Source of the DNA: Candidatus Heimdallarchaeota archaeon
Lineage (GTDB): Archaea; Asgardarchaeota; Heimdallarchaeia; Heimdallarchaeales; Heimdallarchaeaceae
Length of the DNA: 64,000 nucleotides
Direction: 5' to 3'
Assembly (NCBI GenBank): GCA_021399345.1
Contig: JAAFKI010000051.1
Coordinates: 16,036-80,035 of the forward strand
Shown: positions 28,083 through 36,870 of the stretch, in pieces
How positions within the stretch are numbered: the first letter of the stretch is position 1
Layout of the letters: each line of letters begins with the position of its first letter
Position numbers and translations under genes: made by a program
Notes under the pieces: generated by a model
The model's input: only the letters and a program-made list of their open reading frames with translations
Told to the model about the DNA's origin: nothing
Database searches by the model: none

Positions 28083-28532
28083 TTAATTCCCCTCTGAAGG
28101 TTCTTTTGCAAGTTCGTTTTCGCGTAAATACCTTTCAGCTGCCCTTATAACTTTTCTTGTGTTTTCAAAAGTTAATGTTTTCAGAGCTTCTTCATAAGTA
28201 CACCACAAGAATCCAATATGTTCCTTTGAGATTTTTACTTCAGTTGTTGATGATATCCCAATCAGATAAATGACTGTTTTTTTGATTTTATGAGGACCTC
28301 TTGTGAAATAATAAGTAATTTTATGTTGAAACTCTTCCAAAACGGATATATCTTCTATTCCTGTCTCCTCAAATGCTTCTCTGAGAGCAGCTTGAATGAC
28401 TGTTTCCTTGCCTTCTATCCTGCCTTTGGTCAACCCATACCTATTCTCTGTTATTCTACTTCGTCCATAGTTGAGCAGTAAATAGCGACCAGAATTATAA
28501 ATTACAATACCAGCAGATGTTTCAAGTTGCAT
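28083..28532 (-). CDS. Nudix hydrolase
   Basis: About 149 residues with the Nudix box GRIEGKETVIQAALREAFEETGI in the form Gx5Ex7REAxEETGI. ETSAGIVIY at the start and LLNYGRSRITENRYGLTKG fit the diadenosine-tetraphosphatase-like group that cleaves nucleoside diphosphates linked to other groups. The ATG at 28532 is preferred to the open-frame start at 28619, which would add 29 Asn/Lys/Leu-rich residues. It is followed immediately by the membrane-protein gene. Confidence 0.9.
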   Translation of the reverse strand: MQLETSAGIVIYNSGRYLLLNYGRSRITENRYGLTKGRIEGKETVIQAALREAFEETGIEDISVLEEFQHKITYYFTRGPHKIKKTVIYLIGISSTTEVKISKEHIGFLWCTYEEALKTLTFENTRKVIRAAERYLRENELAKEPSEGN

Positions 28533-28638
28533 ACTATCATCGGCGTTTTTATTAAGATTTGACTTTTTGTTAATAAGCTTATTGTAATTGTCTAAAAGTA
28601 GGAGATAGTTTAATAACACTTAGAATGAATAAAAAATA

Positions 28639-29484
28639 ATGATTCACTTAGTAGCTTTCATTGATATTGAAGTAGGTCTAGGGAGAACAATCTATCAAGA
28701 TAAAACTCTTCAAATTAGTGAATTCTTAATCTGGCCAATGATAAGTGCTCTCAATAATTTTGTTAGTGAGTGTACTGCTAGTGAAAGAGGACTAGTTAAT
28801 GCAGCTTTAGAAGACATAAAGATATATCTTTATTCACCTTTGGGAGAATCAAACCCACTTAGAATTGTTTTTTTCACAGATTTGTTTGATAATAACGAGT
28901 ATTTGGAGAAAAAAGGACAAGCTATCTTCAGTGTTTTATCAAAATATATCTCATTTGAAACTTTTGATCCTCCAACTGAAATTATTGGAAGAGCAAGGGC
29001 AATAGCAAAGTACACCCAAAATTTCCCAACAGAAATTTTAGCTCCTCAATTCTTGGATGAATTACGAAGAAAATTGATGAAACTTGAAGAATCCGAAAGC
29101 ATTTATGTTGCCGATTTCTTCATTGGAGACATAGATCAAGGGAAAGTATTCACATTCTTAGAAAGTACTGAGTTACAAGAAAAAGATAGTGTTGTATTGT
29201 TTTCAGAATTATTAACTGCATTTTCAATAGACAGCGAAATATTCGTTAAATCGTCTCTATCAAGAAAGGAAAGGAACAGATTAGAAAACCTAGAAATAGA
29301 TACAAGTGAGCTAATTGAAGGGTGGTTCTTGAGACAACTATCTGAACAAGAAAGTGATTTTTGGTTGGTAGGCTACTTCTATTACGATAAAAGAAAAGAG
29401 GAAGAAATTAAACAGTATCTAAATTGGGCAGCTGTTAAAATGAAAGAGGAATTAAGTGTACTTAACCTTAAAAGGCCTTTTTGA
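28639..29484 (+). CDS. Unknown protein with a possible longin/roadblock-like N-terminus
   Basis: 281 residues. The first 115 alternate strands and helices: MIHLVAFIDIEVG and GRTIYQ as a hairpin, a helix, IKIYLYSPL, RIVFFTDLF, then a helix through AIFSVLSKYI. That order is like longin or roadblock folds, which are abundant in Asgard archaea, but sequence identity alone does not prove it. The second half is helical and ends in a basic region. It is convergent with the MFS gene (6-base gap). No enzyme motif is visible. Confidence 0.6.
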   Translation: MIHLVAFIDIEVGLGRTIYQDKTLQISEFLIWPMISALNNFVSECTASERGLVNAALEDIKIYLYSPLGESNPLRIVFFTDLFDNNEYLEKKGQAIFSVLSKYISFETFDPPTEIIGRARAIAKYTQNFPTEILAPQFLDELRRKLMKLEESESIYVADFFIGDIDQGKVFTFLESTELQEKDSVVLFSELLTAFSIDSEIFVKSSLSRKERNRLENLEIDTSELIEGWFLRQLSEQESDFWLVGYFYYDKRKEEEIKQYLNWAAVKMKEELSVLNLKRPF

Positions 29485-29489
29485 AATAA

Positions 29490-30995
29490 TTAATTTTTAA
29501 CTGTTTTTTCTTCTTCCTCTTCCTTGACTGGAAACTTCCATGCCATTAGAAGGTTAAATGGAAAGAGGACCATGCTTATGATAAAAACAGCTAGAAAATT
29601 GACTCTTGAAATGATCAATCCAGCAAGAATAGATGTTGGAAACCAACCTAATTGATGAAGTCCTTGAACCATACCATAAGTCTCAGCTCTTCGCTTTCTA
29701 TCAAAATTAGTTAAAATAGACATTATCCCTGGCATCCAGAATGCAACACTTGCACCCATTCCAACCCAGCCAATCATGATTATATACAATCTATATTGTG
29801 GAAGAGTGAAATACGCTATAATATTAGAAGTGAAGAATAAACTTCCTGTAAGTTGACTCAGCAGTAGAAGTTCTGATTTTTTTAATTTATCCGATATTTT
29901 AGTAACTGGGATAAAAATTAATAATGTACTAACACTGAAAGCAAGTTGAAGAACAGCTATATTACCTTCATTAAAATCATATTGAGTAACCAAACTTCCC
30001 CAGAAGATGCTAATGCTTAACCCCCATGTTAATGCATCTAAGATGAAAAATCCAATTGCATAAGGAACTCCTGGATTACGAAATATATCTCTGAATAGAG
30101 TTAGGTTTGTTTCAACTTCATTATAGTAATCACTTCTTACAGATTGTTTGTTTCTTCTCTTTATGAGATAATAGGGAATGGAGAGATAAAGAAATATTGA
30201 TTTGAACATTTGTAGGAACATTTGATAAACTGCTATCAACGATTGCAAGAGCTGTTTGGATATGCTTGAAGTATAATCTTTTATTATGTGGGGTTCTTTC
30301 AAAGCGAACAGCTGATAGAGAAACATAATCAATCGTAGAACCGCTAGAACATAGAAATATACCCATATTTCAATTCTATCTGTTAAAACACGAATAACTA
30401 AAGGTCCTATTAAACCAGTTGCGTAAAATGCTAAATTGATAATGCTGAACGATGATGCTGTTTTCTTTTTTTCTGCACTTTCAGCTACTAAAGCACTCAC
30501 TGCCGGATCACCAAAGCCAAAAGCAATAGATACACAGGATAAACCCAAAAATGCTACAGCAAGTGCGTAAGTTATAGGAAAGCCAGTTGTTGCAATTTCA
30601 GAAAAACTAGCTATTTTCAGAGGAAAGCTTGCTCCAAAGGAATAATAGGAAAATGGATATTTTATGGAAAGAAGCCCTGAAGTACCAAATAATAACATTG
30701 AGATAGGAAGAAAGATAAAACTTCCAAGAACTACTCTTTTTCTACCTATCTTGTCACTTATTTTTGATGCAAAAACCATCGGTATAATTTGGATAAGAGC
30801 TGCTAAAGTCATGATCAAACCAAGAGTTTCTTCAGGATTAACATTTCTTCCAGTTGACTCAATCATTTTAACAATAAAAGGTTGTAAAATTACATTATAG
30901 AAACCATGAATCAATCCTGAAATAAGATTAGCTACCACTAGAACGCGTATATTTACTCTTCTAGATGGATGCAAATTTACCTCATGGATTACCAT
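29490..30995 (-). CDS. MFS transporter
   Basis: 501 residues, about 12 transmembrane helices with a long basic loop between the two halves (about 225-290, rich in Arg/Lys/Asn). SDKIGRKRVVLGSFIFLP is the MFS motif A after helix 2. The second half has SDKLKKSELLLLSQLTG in the equivalent place. The substrate is unknown. It is transcribed divergently from the LarA-like gene. Confidence 0.87.
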   Translation of the reverse strand: MVIHEVNLHPSRRVNIRVLVVANLISGLIHGFYNVILQPFIVKMIESTGRNVNPEETLGLIMTLAALIQIIPMVFASKISDKIGRKRVVLGSFIFLPISMLLFGTSGLLSIKYPFSYYSFGASFPLKIASFSEIATTGFPITYALAVAFLGLSCVSIAFGFGDPAVSALVAESAEKKKTASSFSIINLAFYATGLIGPLVIRVLTDRIEIWVYFYVLAVLRLIMFLYQLFALKEPHIIKDYTSSISKQLLQSLIAVYQMFLQMFKSIFLYLSIPYYLIKRRNKQSVRSDYYNEVETNLTLFRDIFRNPGVPYAIGFFILDALTWGLSISIFWGSLVTQYDFNEGNIAVLQLAFSVSTLLIFIPVTKISDKLKKSELLLLSQLTGSLFFTSNIIAYFTLPQYRLYIIMIGWVGMGASVAFWMPGIMSILTNFDRKRRAETYGMVQGLHQLGWFPTSILAGLIISRVNFLAVFIISMVLFPFNLLMAWKFPVKEEEEEKTVKN

Positions 30996-31062
30996 GAAGT
31001 TTGAATAATAAAGATAGTTAAAAAGTAATTGCTGAATATCATATTTTTGTCCAAAGGATAGA

Positions 31063-31071
31063 TTTTATATA
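31063..31071 (+). promoter_or_regulatory. TATA box and Shine-Dalgarno before the LarA-like gene
   Basis: TTTTATATA at 31063-31071 is 22-30 bases before the ATG at 31093. A GGTGGG ribosome-binding-like sequence lies at 31081-31086. This is one of the few starts here with a clear purine-rich site. Confidence 0.5.
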
Positions 31072-31092
31072 CACTTTATAGGTGGGAAGCTT

Positions 31093-32475
31093 ATGACAGA
31101 TTATTTGGATACTCCTATATCGTGGGGTTCAGAAATCATTAATGGATTTGTACCAAGTCAATATGAAGATCAAACTAAGTTTTTACATCCACCAGAATTT
31201 TCCAAAACCCCAATGTTTGAAGGAACAGTTAAGGAAGCTTTACTGAGAAAATTATCCAATCCATTGGGATATGACCTCTCATTTGATAAGCTTATTGAAC
31301 AGAAATATCAAAAAGGTAAACCTATTGTTTTTGTAGTTGATGATTACACAAGACCGAATAATCATACTAAAATAATTTTACCTATAATGATTGAAAAAGT
31401 CCTTTCTCTAAACGTTTTGAAAGAGGATATCAGAATTCTAATAGCTACAGGCACACACAGACTTCCAAAGGAGTCGGAATTTACAAAGATACTTGGAGAG
31501 CAAATCTCTGAAGAATATAGATCACAAATAGTTTCACATGATTGTGATATTGAAGGCGTCTATGTTGGAGAAAGTGATGCTGGAACTCCCATGGAATTTG
31601 ATAAATTAGCCTTTGAGGCATCAATATTGGTTCCAATAACTGATAGTGAATTACACTATTTCGCTGGTGTAGCGGGAACTATTAAAGAAATATGTCCTGG
31701 AATTGCTACTAGAAACACTGTAAGGCAAAACCATCCTAAAATGTTTGACAGAAAACTAGGTTTCCATCCTGGTTGTAAACTAGGAGGAACAGAAGAAAAC
31801 CCAGTAATTACTGATATTAAAAATATGGTTAATATTATTAAAACAAAAGTAACAATTTTCGGTATTGATACAATAGTTACAGAAGGAAAAATAGTTTACA
31901 TTAGTACTGGAGATTTAGTAGAATTACATGATGAAGCAAAACAACATATTGTTAAGATGAGAACTCTACGATTACCAAAAGCTGCTGGAATTGTTGTTAG
32001 TGGAATGCAAAGCTGGGGGATTAATCTCTATCAAGCTGGTAAAGGAATCCACGCTGCTTGGAATGCGGTTAAGCACGATGGCAAGGGAGAAATTCTAGCG
32101 GTTGCACCTCTTCCCGACGGTATAGGCAATGCCAATTATGAACAAGTAATGAAAGAAACAGGTGATATGCCACTCCAAGAAGCTCTTGAATATATCTTAG
32201 ATAATTACTGTACAACTGAGACATTCAAAATAGGGAACCAAAAACCGGTAGATACCATGAGAATTGTAAAGATGATTGGAGAAGGAAATCTGAAAATGAT
32301 CTCAGATTGGGATGCCGAACAATTAAGAAAGTACTATCGAGTTGATCCTATAAAAAATCCGGAAGAATCTCCTGTAGATACGCTAAGAAGAGCAATTTCA
32401 AAATATATGTCTAAAAATCCAGATGAACTAATTTACATAATGGATGATCCTGGATTATATGTTATTATTGAGTAG
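31093..32475 (+). CDS. larA: LarA-family nickel-pincer racemase/epimerase
   Basis: A 460-residue LarA homologue. The residues used by lactate racemase are all found at a constant offset of 14: H122 (GTHRLPKESEF), H188 (ELHYFAG), K198 (GTIKEI, the lysine that attaches the pincer nucleotide) and H214 (RQNHPKM). LarA enzymes move a hydride at the alpha carbon of 2-hydroxy acids using a nickel-pincer cofactor. Cofactor genes larB, larC and larE are not in this window. The substrate may be lactate or another hydroxy acid. The gene stands alone with its own promoter. Confidence 0.88.
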   Translation: MTDYLDTPISWGSEIINGFVPSQYEDQTKFLHPPEFSKTPMFEGTVKEALLRKLSNPLGYDLSFDKLIEQKYQKGKPIVFVVDDYTRPNNHTKIILPIMIEKVLSLNVLKEDIRILIATGTHRLPKESEFTKILGEQISEEYRSQIVSHDCDIEGVYVGESDAGTPMEFDKLAFEASILVPITDSELHYFAGVAGTIKEICPGIATRNTVRQNHPKMFDRKLGFHPGCKLGGTEENPVITDIKNMVNIIKTKVTIFGIDTIVTEGKIVYISTGDLVELHDEAKQHIVKMRTLRLPKAAGIVVSGMQSWGINLYQAGKGIHAAWNAVKHDGKGEILAVAPLPDGIGNANYEQVMKETGDMPLQEALEYILDNYCTTETFKIGNQKPVDTMRIVKMIGEGNLKMISDWDAEQLRKYYRVDPIKNPEESPVDTLRRAISKYMSKNPDELIYIMDDPGLYVIIE

Positions 32476-32497
32476 GATCATTTTTCTTTTATTCTTT

Positions 32498-32734
32498 TTA
32501 TATTTCTAAAGCTTCTTCTGGCCACATTTTCTCCACAACTTCGCTGTTGCATTTCATACAGAGATTTTTCTTTTGGATAATCCCATCTCTGTCTGTAGAA
32601 AAGTTCTGAATTAAACCACGGTCACAGAGAATATCAGATTTACAATCTCTGCAATAAAAATATCTTCCTGTTTGTTTAGGTGACCATAGATATTTACTAC
32701 AGGAGGCACAGCGATCTCTAAAATCACATTTCAT
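32498..32734 (-). CDS. Small zinc-ribbon protein
   Basis: About 78 residues with four CxxC-type knuckles: CASC, CRDC, CMKC and an initial C-x4-C, enough to bind one or two zinc ions. No catalytic motif. The open frame begins 7 codons upstream (32755), overlapping nothing, but MKCDFRDRC at 32734 is a likely start. It follows the other small zinc-ribbon gene, probably in one transcript. Confidence 0.6.
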   Translation of the reverse strand: MKCDFRDRCASCSKYLWSPKQTGRYFYCRDCKSDILCDRGLIQNFSTDRDGIIQKKNLCMKCNSEVVEKMWPEEALEI

Positions 32735-32755
32735 GTGTTGAGCAATAATAGTCAA

Positions 32756-32983
32756 CTATTTGTCCTCCTTTTTCATATACCAGTCATGATATGCTCTTTT
32801 ACGTTCTCTATCTTTTCTTTCTGTTTCTTCAGTAGTTTCCCCAACAATTTTTTTCTGTTCATTACGAACTGTAGTTTTAACGTTATCAAGCTCTCCTCTT
32901 TTGAAAGAAAGACCACAATCTAAGCAAACCATAAAAGGAGCTTTATATTTTACTTCGCCACCGCAATCTGGGCATCTCGCCAT
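32756..32983 (-). CDS. Small zinc-ribbon protein with charged tail
   Basis: 75 residues. An N-terminal zinc ribbon (CPDCGG and CLDCG, residues 4-24) is followed by a long charged helix (TTEETERKDRERKRAYHDW). Proteins of this form often attach to nucleic acid or ribosome-associated partners, but no function can be assigned. It is first of a two-gene run. Confidence 0.6.
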   Translation of the reverse strand: MARCPDCGGEVKYKAPFMVCLDCGLSFKRGELDNVKTTVRNEQKKIVGETTEETERKDRERKRAYHDWYMKKEDK

Positions 32984-33085
32984 ATTTACACCTTCTGTTC
33001 AATGAATACTAGCAAATTGTCTTTTAAAAGTTAGTCTATTGTGTCAAAAAAAAGTATACCAAATACACACTTCTTAAAAAAATCA

Positions 33086-33159
33086 TGGTGCACGCACCGG
33101 GATTCGAACTCGGGTTTCAGCCGTGGGAGGGCTGAGTCCTACCACTAGACTATGCGTGC
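33086..33159 (-). tRNA. tRNA-Gly, anticodon CCC, CCA encoded
   Basis: On the minus strand the cloverleaf is complete. The acceptor GCACGCA pairs with TGCGTGC; the D stem GTCT/GGAC encloses AGTGGTA. The anticodon stem CAGCC/GGCTG has loop CTCCCAC (anticodon CCC, glycine), and the T loop is TTCGAAT. Discriminator A and CCA are encoded in the gene. The T stem CCGAG/CCCGG has one A-C mismatch next to the loop-proximal pair. No intron is present. Confidence 0.95.
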
Positions 33160-33230
33160 TAGAGATAGATAAAAACAAGCTAACTTTCTTTTAATTCTTT
33201 CCATGTAATCTTTATTTAATTACACATAAA

Positions 33231-34418
33231 CTATGTTCTTACTAAGGAATCAACTGTTTCCAGGAAAATTAGTATTTCATTCTCAGTATTGTAAAGATGA
33301 GTTGATATTCTTACTAAGTCATTGAATTTAAGCTCATACATATACAGATGAGAACACAAAGCCCCACTTCTTACTTGTATATTTTTCATATCATCTAGAA
33401 CCATAGCCAAATCGTGTGCTTCAATTTTTTCACTGCCAAATGACAAAATTGGTCCATATTCAGCTCCCTCAATTTTGTTTAACTTAATAGAAGGAATGCT
33501 TTCTAAACCAGCTCTTAGCTTAGAATGTAATTTTTTCTCATGCGCCTGAATCTTTGATAACCCAAAATTCGATAATAGTTCTAGACTATTAGTCATTGCA
33601 TTTATATTGGCAACATTAATTATCCCTGTTTCAAACTTCGAACCTGAAGAATTAAGGAGATAGGAATATTCTTCAAGTGCAATTATTGAACCTCCTCCAA
33701 CAATTAGAGGATCCATTTCATTATAGATTTCATTATTAGTAATCTGGAATGCTGTACCTGCAGGTCCTAAAGCACCCATGCATCCTGAAGATACAACTAT
33801 ATCTGGTGTTTCTTTATCAAACATAATCTCTTCATGGCCCACTGAATAACTAATATCTAGAATGAATGTGGCATCCACTTCTTTACAGATTTTAGCTATC
33901 TTATTCCATTCTCTCTTCACACCATTAGTAGCTGTTAAAGAAGAAAGAAGCACAATGTCTTTTGGAGAATGTATTGTTTCACTAATATTCTCAACAAGGT
34001 TTGTTTCATCTTCGATATTAAGATAATCAATCTTTGTACCAAAAGAATTATTAGCTTTTATTGCAGGAGCTAAAATAGAATGCTCCTCTAGAATACTAGT
34101 AACAACTCTTTTTTCACCTATATTCGGCATTGAATGAAAGACACTTGTTAGAACCGTTTCTCTTGATGGAAAAAATGAAATTTGGGCTGGTTCTACATTG
34201 AATATCCTCGAAAGTGATTGCCTATTTTTTTCCAGAAGTCGATTACTAGAAGAAATTTCACTGTGTACCCCCCTAACAGGTGCTCCTCCTCCGTTTTTGT
34301 AATATTCATGTATTTTTTTCATAGAAGAAACAGGAATTTTTCCAATTGTAGCTGAATCTAGATAAATTTGATCAGGTTTTAGGTTAAATTCAATTCCAAA
34401 TCTTGTAGTAATCGTCAT
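33231..34418 (-). CDS. Class-V aminotransferase/SufS-like protein lacking the PLP lysine
   Basis: About 395 residues with the overall SufS/NifS-like fold: YLDSATIGKIP at the start, a PLP-site Asp in FILDISYSVGH, and a C-terminal VRSGALCSHLYM resembling the RTGHHC region of cysteine desulfurases, with the Cys kept. The SGHK motif that supplies the Schiff-base lysine reads SGCMGALGP, so Lys is Met. Catalysis of the usual kind should not be possible. The start at 34418 matches the N-terminus of the paralogue upstream; ATGs at 34439 and 34499 are alternatives. Likely a pseudo-enzyme or one with altered cofactor use. Confidence 0.85.
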   Translation of the reverse strand: MTITTRFGIEFNLKPDQIYLDSATIGKIPVSSMKKIHEYYKNGGGAPVRGVHSEISSSNRLLEKNRQSLSRIFNVEPAQISFFPSRETVLTSVFHSMPNIGEKRVVTSILEEHSILAPAIKANNSFGTKIDYLNIEDETNLVENISETIHSPKDIVLLSSLTATNGVKREWNKIAKICKEVDATFILDISYSVGHEEIMFDKETPDIVVSSGCMGALGPAGTAFQITNNEIYNEMDPLIVGGGSIIALEEYSYLLNSSGSKFETGIINVANINAMTNSLELLSNFGLSKIQAHEKKLHSKLRAGLESIPSIKLNKIEGAEYGPILSFGSEKIEAHDLAMVLDDMKNIQVRSGALCSHLYMYELKFNDLVRISTHLYNTENEILIFLETVDSLVRT

Positions 34419-34593
34419 GGTTCTGTTAGGTTTATTCATAGTAGATTTTAAAATCTTCCTTGCTATGAAATCAAAAAGTTTGAATACTAATAAGAACATA
34501 ATTAATTAGGGAAAATCTAGAGGATGATCGTAAGGCATTTGGTAAAGCATTAGCGATGCCAGAAAGAAGCAAGGTGACCTATGATTTTCTCTT

Positions 34594-35787
34594 TCATATT
34601 TCTTCCATTATTGATTCTAATGTTTCTAGAAAAGAATTGATGTCTTCTTTTGTGTTATAAAGATGAGTAGAGACTTGAACTAGTGATTCTCGCTTCAATT
34701 CATCCATAAAAAGATGAGAACATAATGCTCCACTTCTAACATAAATGTTAGTCAGATCTTCTAGAATAATTGCTATATCATGAGCATCAATATCTTCACT
34801 AAAGAAGGAAATAACAGGGCCATATGATAAACCATCTTTCTCAACAATATCTATCTTGTTAATATTCTTAAGGCCATCATAAAGGGTTTTCCTTAATTCT
34901 TGCTCATGTTTTTTGATTTTTTCAAAACCAACATCTGAGAGCAGTTGCAGACTATTTGCTAAACCGGAAATAGAGGCTATATTCAGTGATCCTGGCTCAT
35001 ATTTATTTGGAACTGATGCTAATCTATAGCCAGATTCATTTACGGAAACAACAGCCCCTCCACCTACTAAAACTGGGTTGAATTCTTTCTCTATTCCATC
35101 TGAAATGATTTGAAAAGCGGATCCATGAGGACCAAGAGCACCTATATCTCCAGATGAAATGATGATGTGTGGAGAAATCTTATCAAAATTATATGCTGCA
35201 TGACCTACCCCATTTGATATGTCTAAGATAAATAATAATTCATTGTCTATTGCTAATTGAGATAAACTTTTCCAATCTCTTTGAACTCCCATTCCTAGAG
35301 TTAGAGATGACAGAACGATTGCTTTTGTTTTTGTATCAATCTTTGCTTGAATGGAAGAAACTAAATCGATTTCTTCTTCTATTCCTGTAAAGTTTAGCTG
35401 CGTTCCACAGAATTTATTCAAATTCAAAAGTGGTGTTATTACTGAATGATCATCTAGAGAACTAGCAATAATTTCACTTTCTTTATCGAATCTTTGAGAA
35501 AAAAGTGCATTAAACATAGCGGTTTCTCTTGATGGTAGAAAAGAGACACGTGACCTGTCAACATAGAAGATATCTCCGATAGTTGAACGAGATTTCTCTA
35601 GTGTACGACTAGCATTGATTGCAATTTTATGTGTGCCCCTGCTAATCCCCCCTCCATGTTTGGAATAAAAATCACTCATGACTGATACTGAGGACTTAGG
35701 TAGTCTTCCTGCAGTTGCAGAATCTAGATAAATTTCGTTTTCATTAATGATGAAATCTATCCCAAAGTGATTTTTGACAGTCATCAA
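34594..35787 (-). CDS. Second class-V aminotransferase-like protein lacking the PLP lysine
   Basis: 397 residues, paralogue of the downstream neighbour across its whole length. YLDSATAGRLP opens the fold, D189 sits in FILDISNGVGH, and the SGHK site reads SSGDIGALGP, so the lysine is Ile (I215). The C-terminal VRSGALCSHLFMDEL keeps the desulfurase-like Cys (C356). The two genes are tandem, 175 bases apart. The same replacement in both, with different residues, suggests the loss is old and tolerated or selected. A heterodimer is possible but not shown. Confidence 0.85.
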   Translation of the reverse strand: MMTVKNHFGIDFIINENEIYLDSATAGRLPKSSVSVMSDFYSKHGGGISRGTHKIAINASRTLEKSRSTIGDIFYVDRSRVSFLPSRETAMFNALFSQRFDKESEIIASSLDDHSVITPLLNLNKFCGTQLNFTGIEEEIDLVSSIQAKIDTKTKAIVLSSLTLGMGVQRDWKSLSQLAIDNELLFILDISNGVGHAAYNFDKISPHIIISSGDIGALGPHGSAFQIISDGIEKEFNPVLVGGGAVVSVNESGYRLASVPNKYEPGSLNIASISGLANSLQLLSDVGFEKIKKHEQELRKTLYDGLKNINKIDIVEKDGLSYGPVISFFSEDIDAHDIAIILEDLTNIYVRSGALCSHLFMDELKRESLVQVSTHLYNTKEDINSFLETLESIMEEI

Positions 35788-35869
35788 TGAATTGATTGAA
35801 ATCAGATTGATTTAAACGTTTGTTTCCAAACACCATTTTTTTATATGTAATTCAAATTTCAAGCATGTT

Positions 35870-36325
35870 ATGTTAAATAATCTAGATAAATTGGCAATAA
35901 ATTTGGAAGAGAATATTAACAATTATTTGAATGTATTCAACGATTTACTGGACAACATATCTAATTTATCTAGTAGTAAAATTAATGATGTCCTCTGGAA
36001 ACTGAGGTCTGATTTAGAACTATTGATAATAGAATTTAAATTTGCTTTAGAGAAGGAAGATAAAACAGAGAGATGGCAATCTTCATTCAAAGAAGAACTT
36101 AAAGGGACAAGTTCAAAACAAAAAGCTATAACGATGTTGGAAAGATATAGGAAGAGCAATCAGGAAACCCAAACAATTTTTAAGAAGAAACCTGAACAGA
36201 GTTTCCGATATTTTTGGAAATTAAAAGAGACTATTTCCTCAATTCTTTCAGCATTTCCAGAGCAGAAAATTGAGTGGTCTAATGGTGAGTTGAAGAAGGT
36301 TTCTGAGGATGTTTTTGAAATTTGA
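35870..36325 (+). CDS. Helical, coiled-coil-like protein of unknown function
   Basis: 151 residues, almost entirely helix-forming and charged. Leu/Ile heptad-like spacing is seen over residues 1-60 (LDKLAINLEENINNYLNVF and the following segment). No zinc site, membrane segment or enzyme motif. ATG is at 35870 after a short T-rich leader. A second small gene follows 48 bases later on the same strand. Confidence 0.55.
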   Translation: MLNNLDKLAINLEENINNYLNVFNDLLDNISNLSSSKINDVLWKLRSDLELLIIEFKFALEKEDKTERWQSSFKEELKGTSSKQKAITMLERYRKSNQETQTIFKKKPEQSFRYFWKLKETISSILSAFPEQKIEWSNGELKKVSEDVFEI

Positions 36326-36373
36326 TTACATCTAACAGCAAATATAAAACAGTAAAACACTTTGGTTACTTGT

Positions 36374-36862
36374 ATGAGTTCTCATTCACCTGAGTTTTTA
36401 GAAGATAAGGAAAAAATCAGGCAAGCTATGAAACTTGAAAGATACGTCTGCCCCCATAGAGAAATTAACTATCCTTGTGTAATCTGTAAAGATTGCAGCG
36501 ATATGGATTTAAAGCAATTTCCACTTAAAAATGGGTTTATCGAGAAAACTAGAAATTCCAGTTTGATTTCACTTATTTTTGAACTTAGAGATCCTTTCGA
36601 TGATATGTTACTCAAACGACTAAGTGTAGCACTTTATGAAGCTACAGGAATTGTTCAAAAGGAACCAGAACCAGGATTTTCCATTACATTTTATATATCT
36701 GAAGCATTACTAGAAAAAATATCTGAAATTGAGAAACTCATAGATTTTATAGCGGATTTCCAGCATAAATTCCTCTCTGAAACAATAGCTGCAAGAAGTG
36801 CTTTAAATAAATGGGAAAGATCAACAACAAAGCGGCTATTATGGGACATGAGTTTACAATAA
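36374..36862 (+). CDS. Protein with Cys/His metal-binding segment, unknown function
   Basis: About 162 residues. Near the N-terminus CPHREINYPCVICKDC has four Cys and one His and probably binds zinc. The rest looks like a small alpha/beta domain (SLISLIFELRD, then FSITFYISEALLEKI). The frame is open from a TTG at 36362; the ATG at 36374 is the likelier start. It runs toward the radical SAM gene with an 8-base gap. Confidence 0.6.
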   Translation: MSSHSPEFLEDKEKIRQAMKLERYVCPHREINYPCVICKDCSDMDLKQFPLKNGFIEKTRNSSLISLIFELRDPFDDMLLKRLSVALYEATGIVQKEPEPGFSITFYISEALLEKISEIEKLIDFIADFQHKFLSETIAARSALNKWERSTTKRLLWDMSLQ

Positions 36863-36870
36863 AAAGAAGA

